DNA of 24,080 nt from Bodo saltans (taxonomy: Eukaryota; Euglenozoa; Kinetoplastea; Eubodonida; Bodonidae). The stretch is from NCBI GenBank assembly GCA_001460835.1, contig CYKH01002140.1:734-24813 (forward strand). The letters run 5' to 3'. The notes under the pieces are model-generated. The model made no database searches. It was not told the origin of the DNA and was given only the letters and a program-made list of their open reading frames with translations. Both the position numbers and the translations under genes were made by a program. Positions 8,701 to 17,967 of the stretch are shown piece after piece (within the stretch, counting starts at the first letter, position 1; each line of letters starts with the position of its first letter).

Positions 8701-9972
8701 CTCCGCAAAACAAATCCATTGTCAACAGACCACAAAGTAGGATCCTACCTACGGTACTGGCTGCTTCCTACTACCGACTTCGAGTCTGAGCGTCGACGAG
8801 ATCGGCATCGGTACGGGATGCTGAAATTCCTTTTCGAAGACAGTAGATACCCTGTATTTATTGTTTGTGATTTAGCACTCAGCATTTTGATTGCGGGCTT
8901 AGTGGGTGTTGGAACCAGCCGCCGAGAACTTTGTGCAAAGTTAGCGATTGCCGGAACTGCAGGTTATGGTTTGTTTTTCCTGTGTGTGCTTGCTCTACGC
9001 CCTGACCTCACTCGACTCAATCTCATGCTCAACATTATTGCCGCGGGATTAGGCTTTCTGTCATCCATTGTAACCCTTGTCTCCATGGACCAAGACGCGC
9101 TTGGCCTCACGTCTGTTGGTCAGTACATCTCCCTTGTGATGCTGGTGATTATCCTGCTGCAATTTGTTGCCACTGCAATCGCCATAGTCGCTTTTGCACG
9201 AGCACTCGCGAAACTGATGCGCGAGCGACGTGCGACGAAAGCTGCTGCTGCTGTGGCAAGAGGAGCAGGCACTGGAGTTGGTGGCAGTGGCTCGACCTCA
9301 ACAGATCAGTTTGGTATCGTCTATCACATCAACATTATCAGAAATCCTAATGGAGACGAAGTCGACTCCTGCTCTGATGACGACAACGGTAAAGATGATG
9401 ACATTATTGTGATTGTTCAGGAGCAGCAGCAAGACTCAAAATTGGCTCACTTGAACAGTAGTGCAGCATCTCGAGGAGGAACCGAAGCGAATATTGATGG
9501 CGACAATGACTCTTTGGAAATGCGCACCTTGCCGATTTTCCAGGAGCTTGACGACGATGACTGTGGTGATGATGGAGGTCGCTCCGATAACGACGGCATC
9601 GATGCTGATATTGGGTTGGAGGCTGCGCTTGGTCGGCTGGATGAAGAACCACCAGAGGAAGAAGAATTCGATCGCATTTGGATGTCGTTGCGTGACCGCA
9701 GCAGCCAACTAAATTTAGGAGGAGGGAGAGGTCACGGGAAACGCCGATTCAGTTCCATTGTGAAGAAGAGCGGCGATACTACTGCAACAGCAGAACAATT
9801 GCCGTCCCGGCCTCGAGGAAGCAGCATGCTTCTTACCTTTCTTCACAACGATGAAAATGAAGGCGACGAGGATGACAGCTACGCTGATGGATGTGAGCAA
9901 TCGTCATCAAGTGCTTGTGTGGAAGATGATAACAGGGTTGCGTCGCCAGCAAGCATTCCGCAGCCCAAGTGA
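5787..9972 (+). CDS. Large Cys-rich, Ser/Thr-stalked polytopic membrane protein (frame interrupted at 6794-6803)
   Basis: The gene reads in one frame from 5787 and stops at 6840-6842. It continues in another frame to 9972, the switch being explained by one extra A in an A10 run (6794-6803). Joined, it would be about 1394 residues. In order: a signal peptide or anchor (1-23); a Cys-rich ectodomain with eight CxWC motifs (first at 6168, last at 7009), spaced about 40-45 residues; a Ser/Thr-rich mucin-like stalk (about 7099-7425); and a globular extracellular domain with several N-glycosylation sites (7426-8085). About six TM segments follow, near 8089-8160, 8602-8685, 8850-8915, 8938-8996, 9020-9085 and 9115-9200. 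A long acidic, disordered cytosolic tail (9250-9970) ends the protein. A surface or vacuolar receptor-like role is inference. The CxWC units recall PSI-like disulphide modules. No named family is recognised. The break may be a sequence error, a recent mutation or slippage. Confidence 0.75.
6678..6929 (+). repeat. Near-identical tandem duplication within the Cys-rich region
   Basis: The 116-bp segments 6678-6793 and 6814-6929 differ at only 7 positions and are offset by 136 bp, that is 45 codons plus 1 nt. The extra base lies in the A10 run between them. Five of the seven differences are silent (two change the residue: Ser to Asn and Leu to Arg). Both copies encode a unit with NAAACLTTCEVVAK and CQWCSGLSYC. 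Confidence 0.85.
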
Positions 9973-10796
9973 GGCATGAATAAAAAATGCATCTTTTTTC
10001 TGTAAAAACCTGAGGGTTTACTTGCAAAAAAGAAGGGCAACAGTGCTGTGTGTTTCGTTACTCCTTATTACTGATACTTCCCATCTCATGAATTTTTATT
10101 TGTCTCAGTTTTTCTGTGACATCGGGGGTTGTTCGTTGGTTTATTTCATTGATTATTTGTTGCATTCTCCTCCCTCTTTTGTCCCTCTCCACAATGCTCA
10201 CACACACCTCAATGGTCCCCATCACACAAGAAAAGAGAATTTCCATTCCTCCCTTCGCTCAATCAATACAAAAATGTTCATGGTAGCGTGGCCATTCACA
10301 AAACTCTACCAACAACGTCTCCTGTTGACAACAAAGCGTTGCGCTCTGTTTTTGGGGAGGCATCTCCGTTTATATACGTGTGTGATTCCAATTTTATTTC
10401 TTCCTAGTTTCTGATTGTTTGTGTTTTGTTATGTTCTGTGTCAGAAGCGTTTTTGTGTGCATGCGTTGTGCGCGATCCTCCGTCATTTCATGTTCCCTGT
10501 CCCCTTTGAATACACGGCATTTCAGAGTCGCAAGACTACTCAGTTACTGTACTGCTGGCCTTTAACCTTTACATCGGAAAAAAAAATGCGATCAACGCAA
10601 CAGAAATTCCAAATCCCTTTTATTACTATTTTTTACTATTGTTTTTGGTATTATTTAAAATGTTTGGGAGTTATCGATTTCTGTCGTAAGCTCCTCACTG
10701 TAAACGACCCCAATTGCGCACCTTATCTTTATCCTCGGTTACCAGATAAAATCAAAATCGCAAAAGAGTGTGAGACTTCCTCAAACAAAAAAAACA
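9973..10796. other. 824-bp intergenic region
   Basis: No supported gene lies here. Open stretches exist but begin at non-ATG codons and encode no recognisable features. The region begins with an A6/T6 inverted motif (9982-9999). It contains several pyrimidine-rich stretches, including one ending in TTCCTAG (10401-10407), a T-rich segment (10613-10650) and the tract nearest the next gene (10721-10745). It is AT-rich compared with the flanking coding sequence. Long 3' UTR plus spacer is the simplest reading. Confidence 0.6.
10721..10745 (+). promoter_or_regulatory. Candidate trans-splice acceptor for the 2304-residue protein gene
   Basis: The pyrimidine-rich CCTTATCTTTATCCTCGGTT is followed by ACCAG (AG at 10744-10745), which would leave a 51-nt 5' UTR. 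Stronger T tracts lie further upstream (10613-10650), so the choice is uncertain. Confidence 0.4.
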
Positions 10797-13700
10797 ATGG
10801 AATTCAATGCTGTTCCCACCTTTACTTCTGGGCACCACCACGCAAGCTCTTCCTCCTCGCAAGTCCGCGGTGGTGCAGTCGCCGCTCAACGAAAGAAGAA
10901 ACCTCAATTGTCAACCCCAGTGAGCACCAGACACCCACGCGTTGGTGGGCACAACACACCCACGATGTCCACCCACACCACGGCGGCAGCGTCCAGTGCC
11001 GCCAGAAGAAAGAGCCAGTCAGAATTAGAACGAAGTCAGCTGGAGCCGCCAACTGCAAGCGACCATCCTAGACAACCGGTTGCTGCAACTGTTGCGTCCA
11101 CGACTTCACCCCTATTCCACACGCCAAATGGCGGAGGTACTGTTGCTCGTCCAACACAAAACAGTGCAGGAGGCGGTAGCGCAGGAGGGGCTGCCAACAG
11201 CGATGATGAAAACTTTGAGCCGTGTCTCAGCGTCCAACGACCTCGATTTGCCGAGTTATTCGAAGGAGGTGGTGGTGGAAGTCGTAAGCCATCAGGATCT
11301 ATCGCATCCCCACTCCGGTCCGCTGGTCGCTCACTACCTCCCCTTGCTCCTGCTGCTGTGGCTGCGCCCCCATCACCGTTTGTGATGTCCAAGAAACCGC
11401 CGCTGCACAACAACCACAACAACACCTCGTCCCCCAATGTAAGCCGTTCGTTGATCAATGAGAGTGATTACAGCGAGGGGGGAGGAGAAGAAGCAGCTGA
11501 ATCCTGTAAAGAAGACATCGAACGTCTTCTCAACGACAGTGAAGACGTGACACCGCAGTTAGAAGAAGATGCGCCACGCCCCCACCCCCAGCAGCATCTG
11601 TCGCCTGGCCGCTCCCAGCCACTGCCACCTCGTCCTGCGACGAGCGATCCGCCGATGCCAACACCTCAGCAGCGAAGTGCGTTACCGCCTGACGCGCGTG
11701 GCAGCTCGCTAGAATTCGAGGGCGGTGATCAGCATTTCATCTCAGATCAAGAAGAAGAAAGGCGGAGTTCAAAGCGGCTGTTCCTTGTTGCCGACCCAGA
11801 GGACTTTCTTATGGACCCCTCTGCTCCTACTTCCGACAACGAGCGAGAGAGCAATGTGCAAGACGTTGCCACGCCCCTATCACCAACGTTCGATGCAAGA
11901 GCAGCAACAGTGTCAATGGTGCACCAAGAAGGAGAAGTCGTTGTCGCACCTAAATCTCAAGCGCCACAAACCAATTCTTCGCAAACTGCGACGAATATTG
12001 CGCGCCGCCAAGCGCCTGGAAGAAGAGACAACAACGACGCTTCTACTGCGTCTCAGGGTGCATTCTTACGTCACCTTCCCGAACCAGCAGCGTATGACGA
12101 GCCACAAACCAATTCTTCGCACCAAACTGCGACGAATATTGCGCGCCGCCAAGCGCCTGGAAGAAGAGACATCGACGCTTCTTCTGCGTCTCAGGGTGCA
12201 TTCTTACGTCACCTTCCCGAACCAGCAGCGTATGACGACGCGCAAGCAGTCGTCTCCTTTTTCGAGGGCGTAGCATTGTCAGAACCTTCGCTTCCCCTTA
12301 CATCAGTGTCCAAGCCGCAGCGTCCAGTGAGGCGTGGCAACGCTTCAGAGTCGTCTGTTAGTGCGCCGCCGCCCCCGTCTTCTGCTCTGCCAATGGTGGG
12401 AGAGCAGTCGCAAGAGGAGCTGCTCGTTGCCGCAGCGACACAGCGACAGCAGCGTGCTTCTGCGGAGCGGACAACTTCCTTCGAAGAATCTGCCGCTAGT
12501 AGCCTAAGCACAAGAAGCGGTGGTCGCGTGCCGTCGACGTCACCGCCTCCGCCAGCTCCGCTGCTTGTCGAAGGAAGCTCCCCTTCGAATGCAACCCAAA
12601 GCCCGAAGAGTCGTCGTGCTCCTCTCGCCACTCACCTGGCTGGCGACACATCGCCTTCACCAAAGAAGTTTTCTCCTCGAGGCGGTGGCGCACCACTGTC
12701 AGCTGACATTGTTGCACCCTCGCTCATTGTCATCGGAAGTCCCTCCGCCTCAACCACCTCAAACCCATTTGCTGGGTTAGACCTCTCGTTCAAAAGCAAC
12801 GCAACAAACCGAAGAGAGTCTGCGCAGCATGTGGAACGTCCCACGCGCAATGTGGTGGACGAACCGCCGCGTTCCACCGACCCATCTGTTGTTGCTGTTG
12901 TTGATGATGATGGTGATCAAAGTGCCAACGAGCAGCAACGCGGCGTGAGTGTTGCATCATCATCATCGAGCAGCAGCCAGCACGTCGCGACTAGCACCGA
13001 CGATCTGATAGACACCGTCATCTCAAACCCTACGCCTATTGTCGCTGCTGCCCTCGACGACAACCCGCCTTCAAGTGTGGGTGCATCGTCGGACAAAGGC
13101 GGTTCGTCGGCCCCTCGCACACCAACGCGAACATCACGACAAAAGGCTCACGACGCAATCAAAACCAGTCATCGGGTTCCTCCCCAAGAGCCATATCTTG
13201 TGCGAGAGTCGATCATGAATCTTGTGAATGCAAGTTTAAGTGCTTCACCTGTGACGTCGCTGCGGGCTGAAGGCACGGCCATCGCCATCGACAGTGCCGC
13301 TACTCATACAGCAGATGTTGAATCCCCTCCCAATATCTCTACGAGCGTGCGCACTACGATGCCAGAAGAGACGTTACCTGCATCAGCTGCTGCATCAGCT
13401 TCATCGTCGATGGTGCTGTCTCCGCCACGCCTTCAAAGAAGTGATACATCTCCAAGCGCCTCTGTGAACTCACCGCGACGTCAAGACGAAGTGACAGGGA
13501 CTGCCATCACCACAACTACACCTACCGCTGGTACAACAACAACTACTACTACTGCGGCTGTTGCACTGGCCCCTCAGCCTGTACATCGTGGAGGGATGCT
13601 TGACTCCACATCAATCTCATCATCGGTCGTTGCTGCTGCGAGCGAGACACGGGCGGCACAACCGCAGCTAGCCACGTTTGACGTCTTTGCTCCCACCGAC

Positions 13701-16700
13701 ACCACCGAAGCCTCCACTCTATTAAACCTTTCCGCTTCGCCACCACCGCCTACCCTTCGCCTTGGATCAAATGCACGACGCTCTGTCAGCGGCGGAAATA
13801 GCAGCGCCTCTGCCATCCCAAGTAGTTCAGCAATTGCAGCTGTTGCTCCCGTGGTGGACCCCACTGCCTCGATGATGGCCGCTGACGCGAGTGCCTCGGG
13901 CATTTCAATGTTCTCCCAGCAAGCAGCACAAGAGTTCCACTCAAGCAGCGTTGTTGTGGCCCACGACGATGTCATGTCGCTCGAGGAGCCAGCACACTCT
14001 CCGTTGATTTCTCTTGCGCCGACCAACTCAGCGATTTCGCCGCCACAGCAACAACTTGGGCTTCCCCCTGTCCCCCGCTCTGCATCGTCCGCAGCTTCAT
14101 TAGATCGAAGCTTGACGAACGATAACATGATGGGAGTTTCGTCGCACCTTTTGCACAGCAATGTCCAGCCGCTGTTGTCCTCGAACAACAATCCAAGTGC
14201 GATGAAGAGTGTGAAGAATCAACACGAAAGCAGTGATGCAGCTTCGTCCGTCCGTGCACCGCCAGCAGCAGCTGTTGTTGGTAGCAGCGTCACCAGCGAG
14301 CAGGAAGGGGCCAACGAATCTTTTGATGGGCTTAGAGCGTCGATGCGAAGCGACGACGCAGAGTCACCGTTCATGATCACGACAACAGCAACCGCAGAAC
14401 CGTCGCCCAAATCCCCGCTTGCTGCGACTTCGTCATCGTTTCATGCAGCGGTGGGATCGCCTCGAGTCGCATCGCGCAGTCCTAAGAACGATGCTGTGCA
14501 ACGAGCACTGAAAGAGTGTTTCGACACCTTGATTGAGCAGAAAACGGATGCACCACCACGGAACCTAAACATCAGCACAGCAATTGAAGGATCACCATTG
14601 CGTAGGTCTGACTCGCTTAGAACAGGAAAGCAGTTGTTGCAAACATCGCCACGTGTGTCGGACTCTCAGCAATCTTCGCCGAAAAAGAAGTTGCTTCTCT
14701 CGCACGTTGCTGGTGGAGTAGAGGGAGGTGTTGATGCCGCCGATTTTATGAACGACGGAGGAACACCACTGAAGCGTCACGGCAGCTCTACGACGACAGC
14801 GATGGTTCCTTCGTCCCCCTGGAAGCCTCCCACGTCGCCGGCACCGCCAAATTTGCGACATTCCTTCCAATTCTCTGAACCACCCATGTTTGCTGAAGGT
14901 TCCAGTCCTACCGCTGCGTTGAATGCCCGGCAATTGTCATCCGCTCGCATAGACGGACGCGTTCCGTCGTTTTCACCTGAAAATAAATCCCCTGTTCAAA
15001 TCGAAGAAGCGACTGAAGTACTTCATCATCAAGCCGCCAGCAGCAATAACCGTCTTGGGGAGCCAGTGCGTCGTTTACCGTCCGCGGAATTTTTGCCGTC
15101 GGTTTTGTATCAACATGACGACGGCAACCTCCTGCGTCGCTCAACTTCCCAAGACAGCGGCGGCGTTTCTGTCGCTGATCGCGAAGCCCTTGAAGAACAC
15201 CTGCGCGCACTCGACATCGCAGACAGTGCTGCTGCCGCTCGCCCAGCATCAAATTTAGTCAGCGCCCAGGGAGATTCGATCGACTTTTCTTTTCCATTTC
15301 GCCGCGATGAGTTGCAACTTCAGCAACTCGCCTTACACCAACAGTATCAACGTCAGAACCACAAGAACGCTGGAAATCATGGCGAAAATGAAGTCGACTA
15401 TGATGACGGCGACTATGAAGATGATGATGATGACGATGAACCGCGAATGGCTGATGTCACCATCAATATCTCCTTGGCACCTGCGCTGTACAAAAAGCCT
15501 TCTTCATCCTCCAACGATTCTCCCTCTCGTCAAAGACACTCGTCCGTAAGCGTCGCTGCTCTTAACGATGTGTTTTCTTTCGCGGCCAACGCGCCCTCAG
15601 CTGGAAATCGAGAAGACATTGCTGGTACGTCGCTTTTACCCTCAGCGCAACCGATTGTGCGAGTTCAGCGAGGCGCAGCGCAGCCTACAGCTACTCATAT
15701 GTTGCTCGAAGGAGCAAGTGGCCAGCACTGGACTGCTGCTGCCTCCCGCCACCACATCGACGACGATGGTTCTTTACTCTCACAGCGCTCACCACTTCCT
15801 AAGATGCGAGCTGTTGGAAATTCACATCCCAACAACTCAGCAGCGACTCCACCGACGTCTGCCATTATTCTCCCCAACGACGAGGAAGACGTCGACGGCA
15901 CTTCCCGCGCACTTGTCCTTGCTCCGATCGCCTCATCGCTGTCTGTTGCTGGCGGGAGCAGTGCTGCAGTGGTAGTGGTTGGGAGCAACATTTCCTCAGG
16001 CGTTGATACTGCCGCAACGCTTCTGCCCCCGCCCGTATTTCCGAATATCTATCAAGACATTGCTGTCGTCGACCCACGAGCTGTCAGTGAAGAATGGCGC
16101 GAAGGTCTTCGGCATGAGCCAATCAAGAATCCCTCCTGGATTCAAGGATGGGGTGGTGCAGAGAACTTCCTGGAAGAAGTTGTGGAGGGAAACCGCCCCT
16201 CAGTGGATGAAGAAGTGGACGTGCATGTTTTGAGCGGCAATCGAAAGAAACTGACGACGTTGCCAACTATTGTGGTTGGAAAGCAGAAGCCGTTTGGGTT
16301 CACGCAACCTCCACCGCAGATGACCACCGATGACGACGACGAACAAGTCAGCCGTAAGGAAATAGCAGCGCGGCCACCACATCATCATGCCTCTTTGGAC
16401 GGTATCGATAGCGGCGACGACGCAACACACCCTGTCGAGTGGATGACGCCGCCCCCGTCGTCTAGAAGGCTCCAGCGGAAGGACTTCACACCGTTAAAAC
16501 ATGTTCCAGCTGCTGCTGCTGCTGCCTCCTGTATTCCGAGCGAACCCCTGGCAGTATCTCGGCGGTCAGTGAACAACGTTGCCCATTTATCCGAAAAAGA
16601 GCAGCAAGATGAGACTCAGCGACGTTTGCGAATTCTGAGAGCAATCGGCAGTGGCAGTGGTGGTGTGTCAGTCGGTGCGGCTGATGATGTGAAATTAAAG

Positions 16701-17711
16701 CACCACTACGTATCACCGCTAGACGACACCCTTGCACCATTGTCGGATGGGGAGGGTAGCGTGGCGGTGGCGGCGGCAGCGGCGCATCCTGTGCCACCAC
16801 CATCGTCGCTTGGATCGTCGGCCGCCTCTCTTTTTGGGGGAGAGCGCCAAGACTCTGAAGGGTCACCAAACATTCGAATTCCAAACAATATCAGCACAGC
16901 ATCGGTGCATCATGATAACGACTCTGCCGCGGCCCTGTCAAGAAATGCAACGGTCGCCGGCGGAAGCAAGCATGTCTTATTTGCACCATCGACGGCAACA
17001 GTTGATCAGAACACATCTGTTGCGTCGTCAAATTTTTCCACTTCGGGCCCTCGATTCTTACTTGAGCATCTAATTGCAACTCAACAGCAGCGGCAAAAAA
17101 CTCGCCTAGCTGCTCTGGTATCCCCAGCCACTCACGACAATGACGACGATGATGAAGCAATCGGAAGTACCTCGCCCAACGCAGATAAGAATGGTCACTC
17201 CTCCAACGCAGCGCATTTAGTTTCTACGCCCACCACCGTTTCCATTCAGCATGCAGCTACTACCACAACGCCTACCTTTGAGGCACTGGCAGCTCGGAGG
17301 CACGAGATGCGCTTGAAGAGCATTCACTCAGCTCTGTCTTCGATCCAGCGAGATCGAGCCGAAGCCGATGAGCGGCACCTGCGCCGAGGTTCGCCCCATG
17401 GTCGTGATGTAATGACAGTAGTTGAAGCTCGACGACAGAGCTACACGACAACAACAGTCACCACGACGACTGCAGCAACTGCTGCGGTTGTGGTACCACC
17501 GGCGTGGTCTCCAAGGCCCGTTCCCGCTGCTGCCCCAGCAGATTCAGCACTGTTTGCAAGGGACATGCGAAACGTGATCCTGGGGCTTAAGTCCACGGCA
17601 GCAGGATTGGCGGCGCCTTCGTTGCCACCTCCCTTGACAGACGGCGGTGAGCATCATCGCTCTGCCGTCTTGTTGACGCCTCACTCATTTGTGGTCACCA
17701 GCGACGAATGA
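10797..17711 (+). CDS. Very large, intrinsically disordered protein of unknown function
   Basis: I do not recognise this 2304-residue protein. The start is set at the first ATG (10797, MEFNAVP); in-frame sequence just upstream opens only at a GTG. Composition is dominated by Ser, Ala, Pro, Thr, Asp/Glu and Arg, with homopolymeric runs and many SP/SPR/SPK sites that could be kinase targets. There is no signal peptide or TM segment. Notable parts are an acidic helix-prone patch (residues about 225-260), an exact-style 46-residue duplication (390-481), a Gln-rich segment leading into a long Asp/Glu run (15310-15440), and a short ordered-looking stretch with WREGLRHEPIKNPSWIQGWG near 16095. Charged helix-prone segments lie near 16590-16650 and 17280-17390. 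A scaffold or cytoskeletal role would be guesswork. The frame stays open for 6.9 kb despite high GC in codon 3, which supports a real gene. Confidence 0.85.
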   Translation: MEFNAVPTFTSGHHHASSSSSQVRGGAVAAQRKKKPQLSTPVSTRHPRVGGHNTPTMSTHTTAAASSAARRKSQSELERSQLEPPTASDHPRQPVAATVASTTSPLFHTPNGGGTVARPTQNSAGGGSAGGAANSDDENFEPCLSVQRPRFAELFEGGGGGSRKPSGSIASPLRSAGRSLPPLAPAAVAAPPSPFVMSKKPPLHNNHNNTSSPNVSRSLINESDYSEGGGEEAAESCKEDIERLLNDSEDVTPQLEEDAPRPHPQQHLSPGRSQPLPPRPATSDPPMPTPQQRSALPPDARGSSLEFEGGDQHFISDQEEERRSSKRLFLVADPEDFLMDPSAPTSDNERESNVQDVATPLSPTFDARAATVSMVHQEGEVVVAPKSQAPQTNSSQTATNIARRQAPGRRDNNDASTASQGAFLRHLPEPAAYDEPQTNSSHQTATNIARRQAPGRRDIDASSASQGAFLRHLPEPAAYDDAQAVVSFFEGVALSEPSLPLTSVSKPQRPVRRGNASESSVSAPPPPSSALPMVGEQSQEELLVAAATQRQQRASAERTTSFEESAASSLSTRSGGRVPSTSPPPPAPLLVEGSSPSNATQSPKSRRAPLATHLAGDTSPSPKKFSPRGGGAPLSADIVAPSLIVIGSPSASTTSNPFAGLDLSFKSNATNRRESAQHVERPTRNVVDEPPRSTDPSVVAVVDDDGDQSANEQQRGVSVASSSSSSSQHVATSTDDLIDTVISNPTPIVAAALDDNPPSSVGASSDKGGSSAPRTPTRTSRQKAHDAIKTSHRVPPQEPYLVRESIMNLVNASLSASPVTSLRAEGTAIAIDSAATHTADVESPPNISTSVRTTMPEETLPASAAASASSSMVLSPPRLQRSDTSPSASVNSPRRQDEVTGTAITTTTPTAGTTTTTTTAAVALAPQPVHRGGMLDSTSISSSVVAAASETRAAQPQLATFDVFAPTDTTEASTLLNLSASPPPPTLRLGSNARRSVSGGNSSASAIPSSSAIAAVAPVVDPTASMMAADASASGISMFSQQAAQEFHSSSVVVAHDDVMSLEEPAHSPLISLAPTNSAISPPQQQLGLPPVPRSASSAASLDRSLTNDNMMGVSSHLLHSNVQPLLSSNNNPSAMKSVKNQHESSDAASSVRAPPAAAVVGSSVTSEQEGANESFDGLRASMRSDDAESPFMITTTATAEPSPKSPLAATSSSFHAAVGSPRVASRSPKNDAVQRALKECFDTLIEQKTDAPPRNLNISTAIEGSPLRRSDSLRTGKQLLQTSPRVSDSQQSSPKKKLLLSHVAGGVEGGVDAADFMNDGGTPLKRHGSSTTTAMVPSSPWKPPTSPAPPNLRHSFQFSEPPMFAEGSSPTAALNARQLSSARIDGRVPSFSPENKSPVQIEEATEVLHHQAASSNNRLGEPVRRLPSAEFLPSVLYQHDDGNLLRRSTSQDSGGVSVADREALEEHLRALDIADSAAAARPASNLVSAQGDSIDFSFPFRRDELQLQQLALHQQYQRQNHKNAGNHGENEVDYDDGDYEDDDDDDEPRMADVTINISLAPALYKKPSSSSNDSPSRQRHSSVSVAALNDVFSFAANAPSAGNREDIAGTSLLPSAQPIVRVQRGAAQPTATHMLLEGASGQHWTAAASRHHIDDDGSLLSQRSPLPKMRAVGNSHPNNSAATPPTSAIILPNDEEDVDGTSRALVLAPIASSLSVAGGSSAAVVVVGSNISSGVDTAATLLPPPVFPNIYQDIAVVDPRAVSEEWREGLRHEPIKNPSWIQGWGGAENFLEEVVEGNRPSVDEEVDVHVLSGNRKKLTTLPTIVVGKQKPFGFTQPPPQMTTDDDDEQVSRKEIAARPPHHHASLDGIDSGDDATHPVEWMTPPPSSRRLQRKDFTPLKHVPAAAAAASCIPSEPLAVSRRSVNNVAHLSEKEQQDETQRRLRILRAIGSGSGGVSVGAADDVKLKHHYVSPLDDTLAPLSDGEGSVAVAAAAAHPVPPPSSLGSSAASLFGGERQDSEGSPNIRIPNNISTASVHHDNDSAAALSRNATVAGGSKHVLFAPSTATVDQNTSVASSNFSTSGPRFLLEHLIATQQQRQKTRLAALVSPATHDNDDDDEAIGSTSPNADKNGHSSNAAHLVSTPTTVSIQHAATTTTPTFEALAARRHEMRLKSIHSALSSIQRDRAEADERHLRRGSPHGRDVMTVVEARRQSYTTTTVTTTTAATAAVVVPPAWSPRPVPAAAPADSALFARDMRNVILGLKSTAAGLAAPSLPPPLTDGGEHHRSAVLLTPHSFVVTSDE
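11964..12239 (+). repeat. Two tandem 138-bp (46-residue) coding repeats
   Basis: Copy 1 is 11964-12101 and copy 2 is 12102-12239, both beginning PQTNSS and ending PEPAAYD. They are nearly identical in DNA. Copy 2 gains one His codon and loses one Asn codon, so both remain 46 residues and the frame is preserved. The core includes TATNIARRQAPGRRD and SQGAFLRHLPEP. Near identity points to a recent duplication. Confidence 0.9.
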
Positions 17712-17880
17712 AAGCGCTAAACCTATTTTGAACATTGAAGTACCTGCTTAGACTGCTTAGACAAACCCTCGCCAGAAGTGCGAGTGAGACGTGATTCTTG
17801 TATCTTTTGTGTGTGTCTTGTACAATTTTCCTGCAAGTTGCGAATTTTTTTTTTTTCAAATTCGTTCTCGAAATGTTGAT

Positions 17881-17949
17881 GTCTCTTTTTTTTTGTACTT
17901 TCCGGCTCTCCTGCCTTTGTTGCATCTATGTGGCGAAAACACTCTCAAG
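17881..17949 (+). promoter_or_regulatory. Probable trans-splice acceptor for SPEF1
   Basis: A TCTC plus T10 tract (17881-17894) continues into pyrimidine-rich sequence. The first AG after it is at 17948-17949, 18 nt before the ATG at 17968. Its position shows that open sequence further upstream in the same frame is leader, not protein. Confidence 0.7.
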
Positions 17950-17967
17950 ACGGAAGAAAACAATATT

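Noticed and set aside
9982-10018. Small inverted motifs (A6-TGCATC-T6 and AAACC-TGAG-GGTTT) after the membrane-protein stop, considered as a terminator
   Set aside because: Kinetoplastid RNA polymerase II units do not use hairpin-plus-T terminators, and the stems are short and AT-rich. They are probably ordinary 3' UTR sequence.
10770-10796. Nine extra in-frame codons upstream of the 2304-residue protein
   Set aside because: They open at GTG, not ATG. Nuclear kinetoplastid genes are expected to start at ATG, so 10797 is used.
10022-11071. Two consecutive open frames of 130 and 218 codons between the membrane-protein gene and the 2304-residue gene
   Set aside because: Both begin at non-ATG codons, translate T-rich noncoding sequence, and the second overlaps the real gene in another frame.
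11036-14191. Long antisense open frames (140-205 codons) over the 2304-residue gene
   Set aside because: They are a by-product of GC-rich third positions and Ser/Ala/Pro-rich codons. They have no start context, motifs or acceptor on the - strand.
17744-17761. 9-bp direct repeat CTGCTTAGA x2 after the 2304-residue gene
   Set aside because: It is too short to separate from chance and no flanking element suggests an insertion.
17791-17967. 59-codon N-terminal extension of SPEF1 in the same frame
   Set aside because: It starts at GTG and translates the polypyrimidine tract and acceptor (rows of Phe). SPEF1 homologues begin close to the CH domain.
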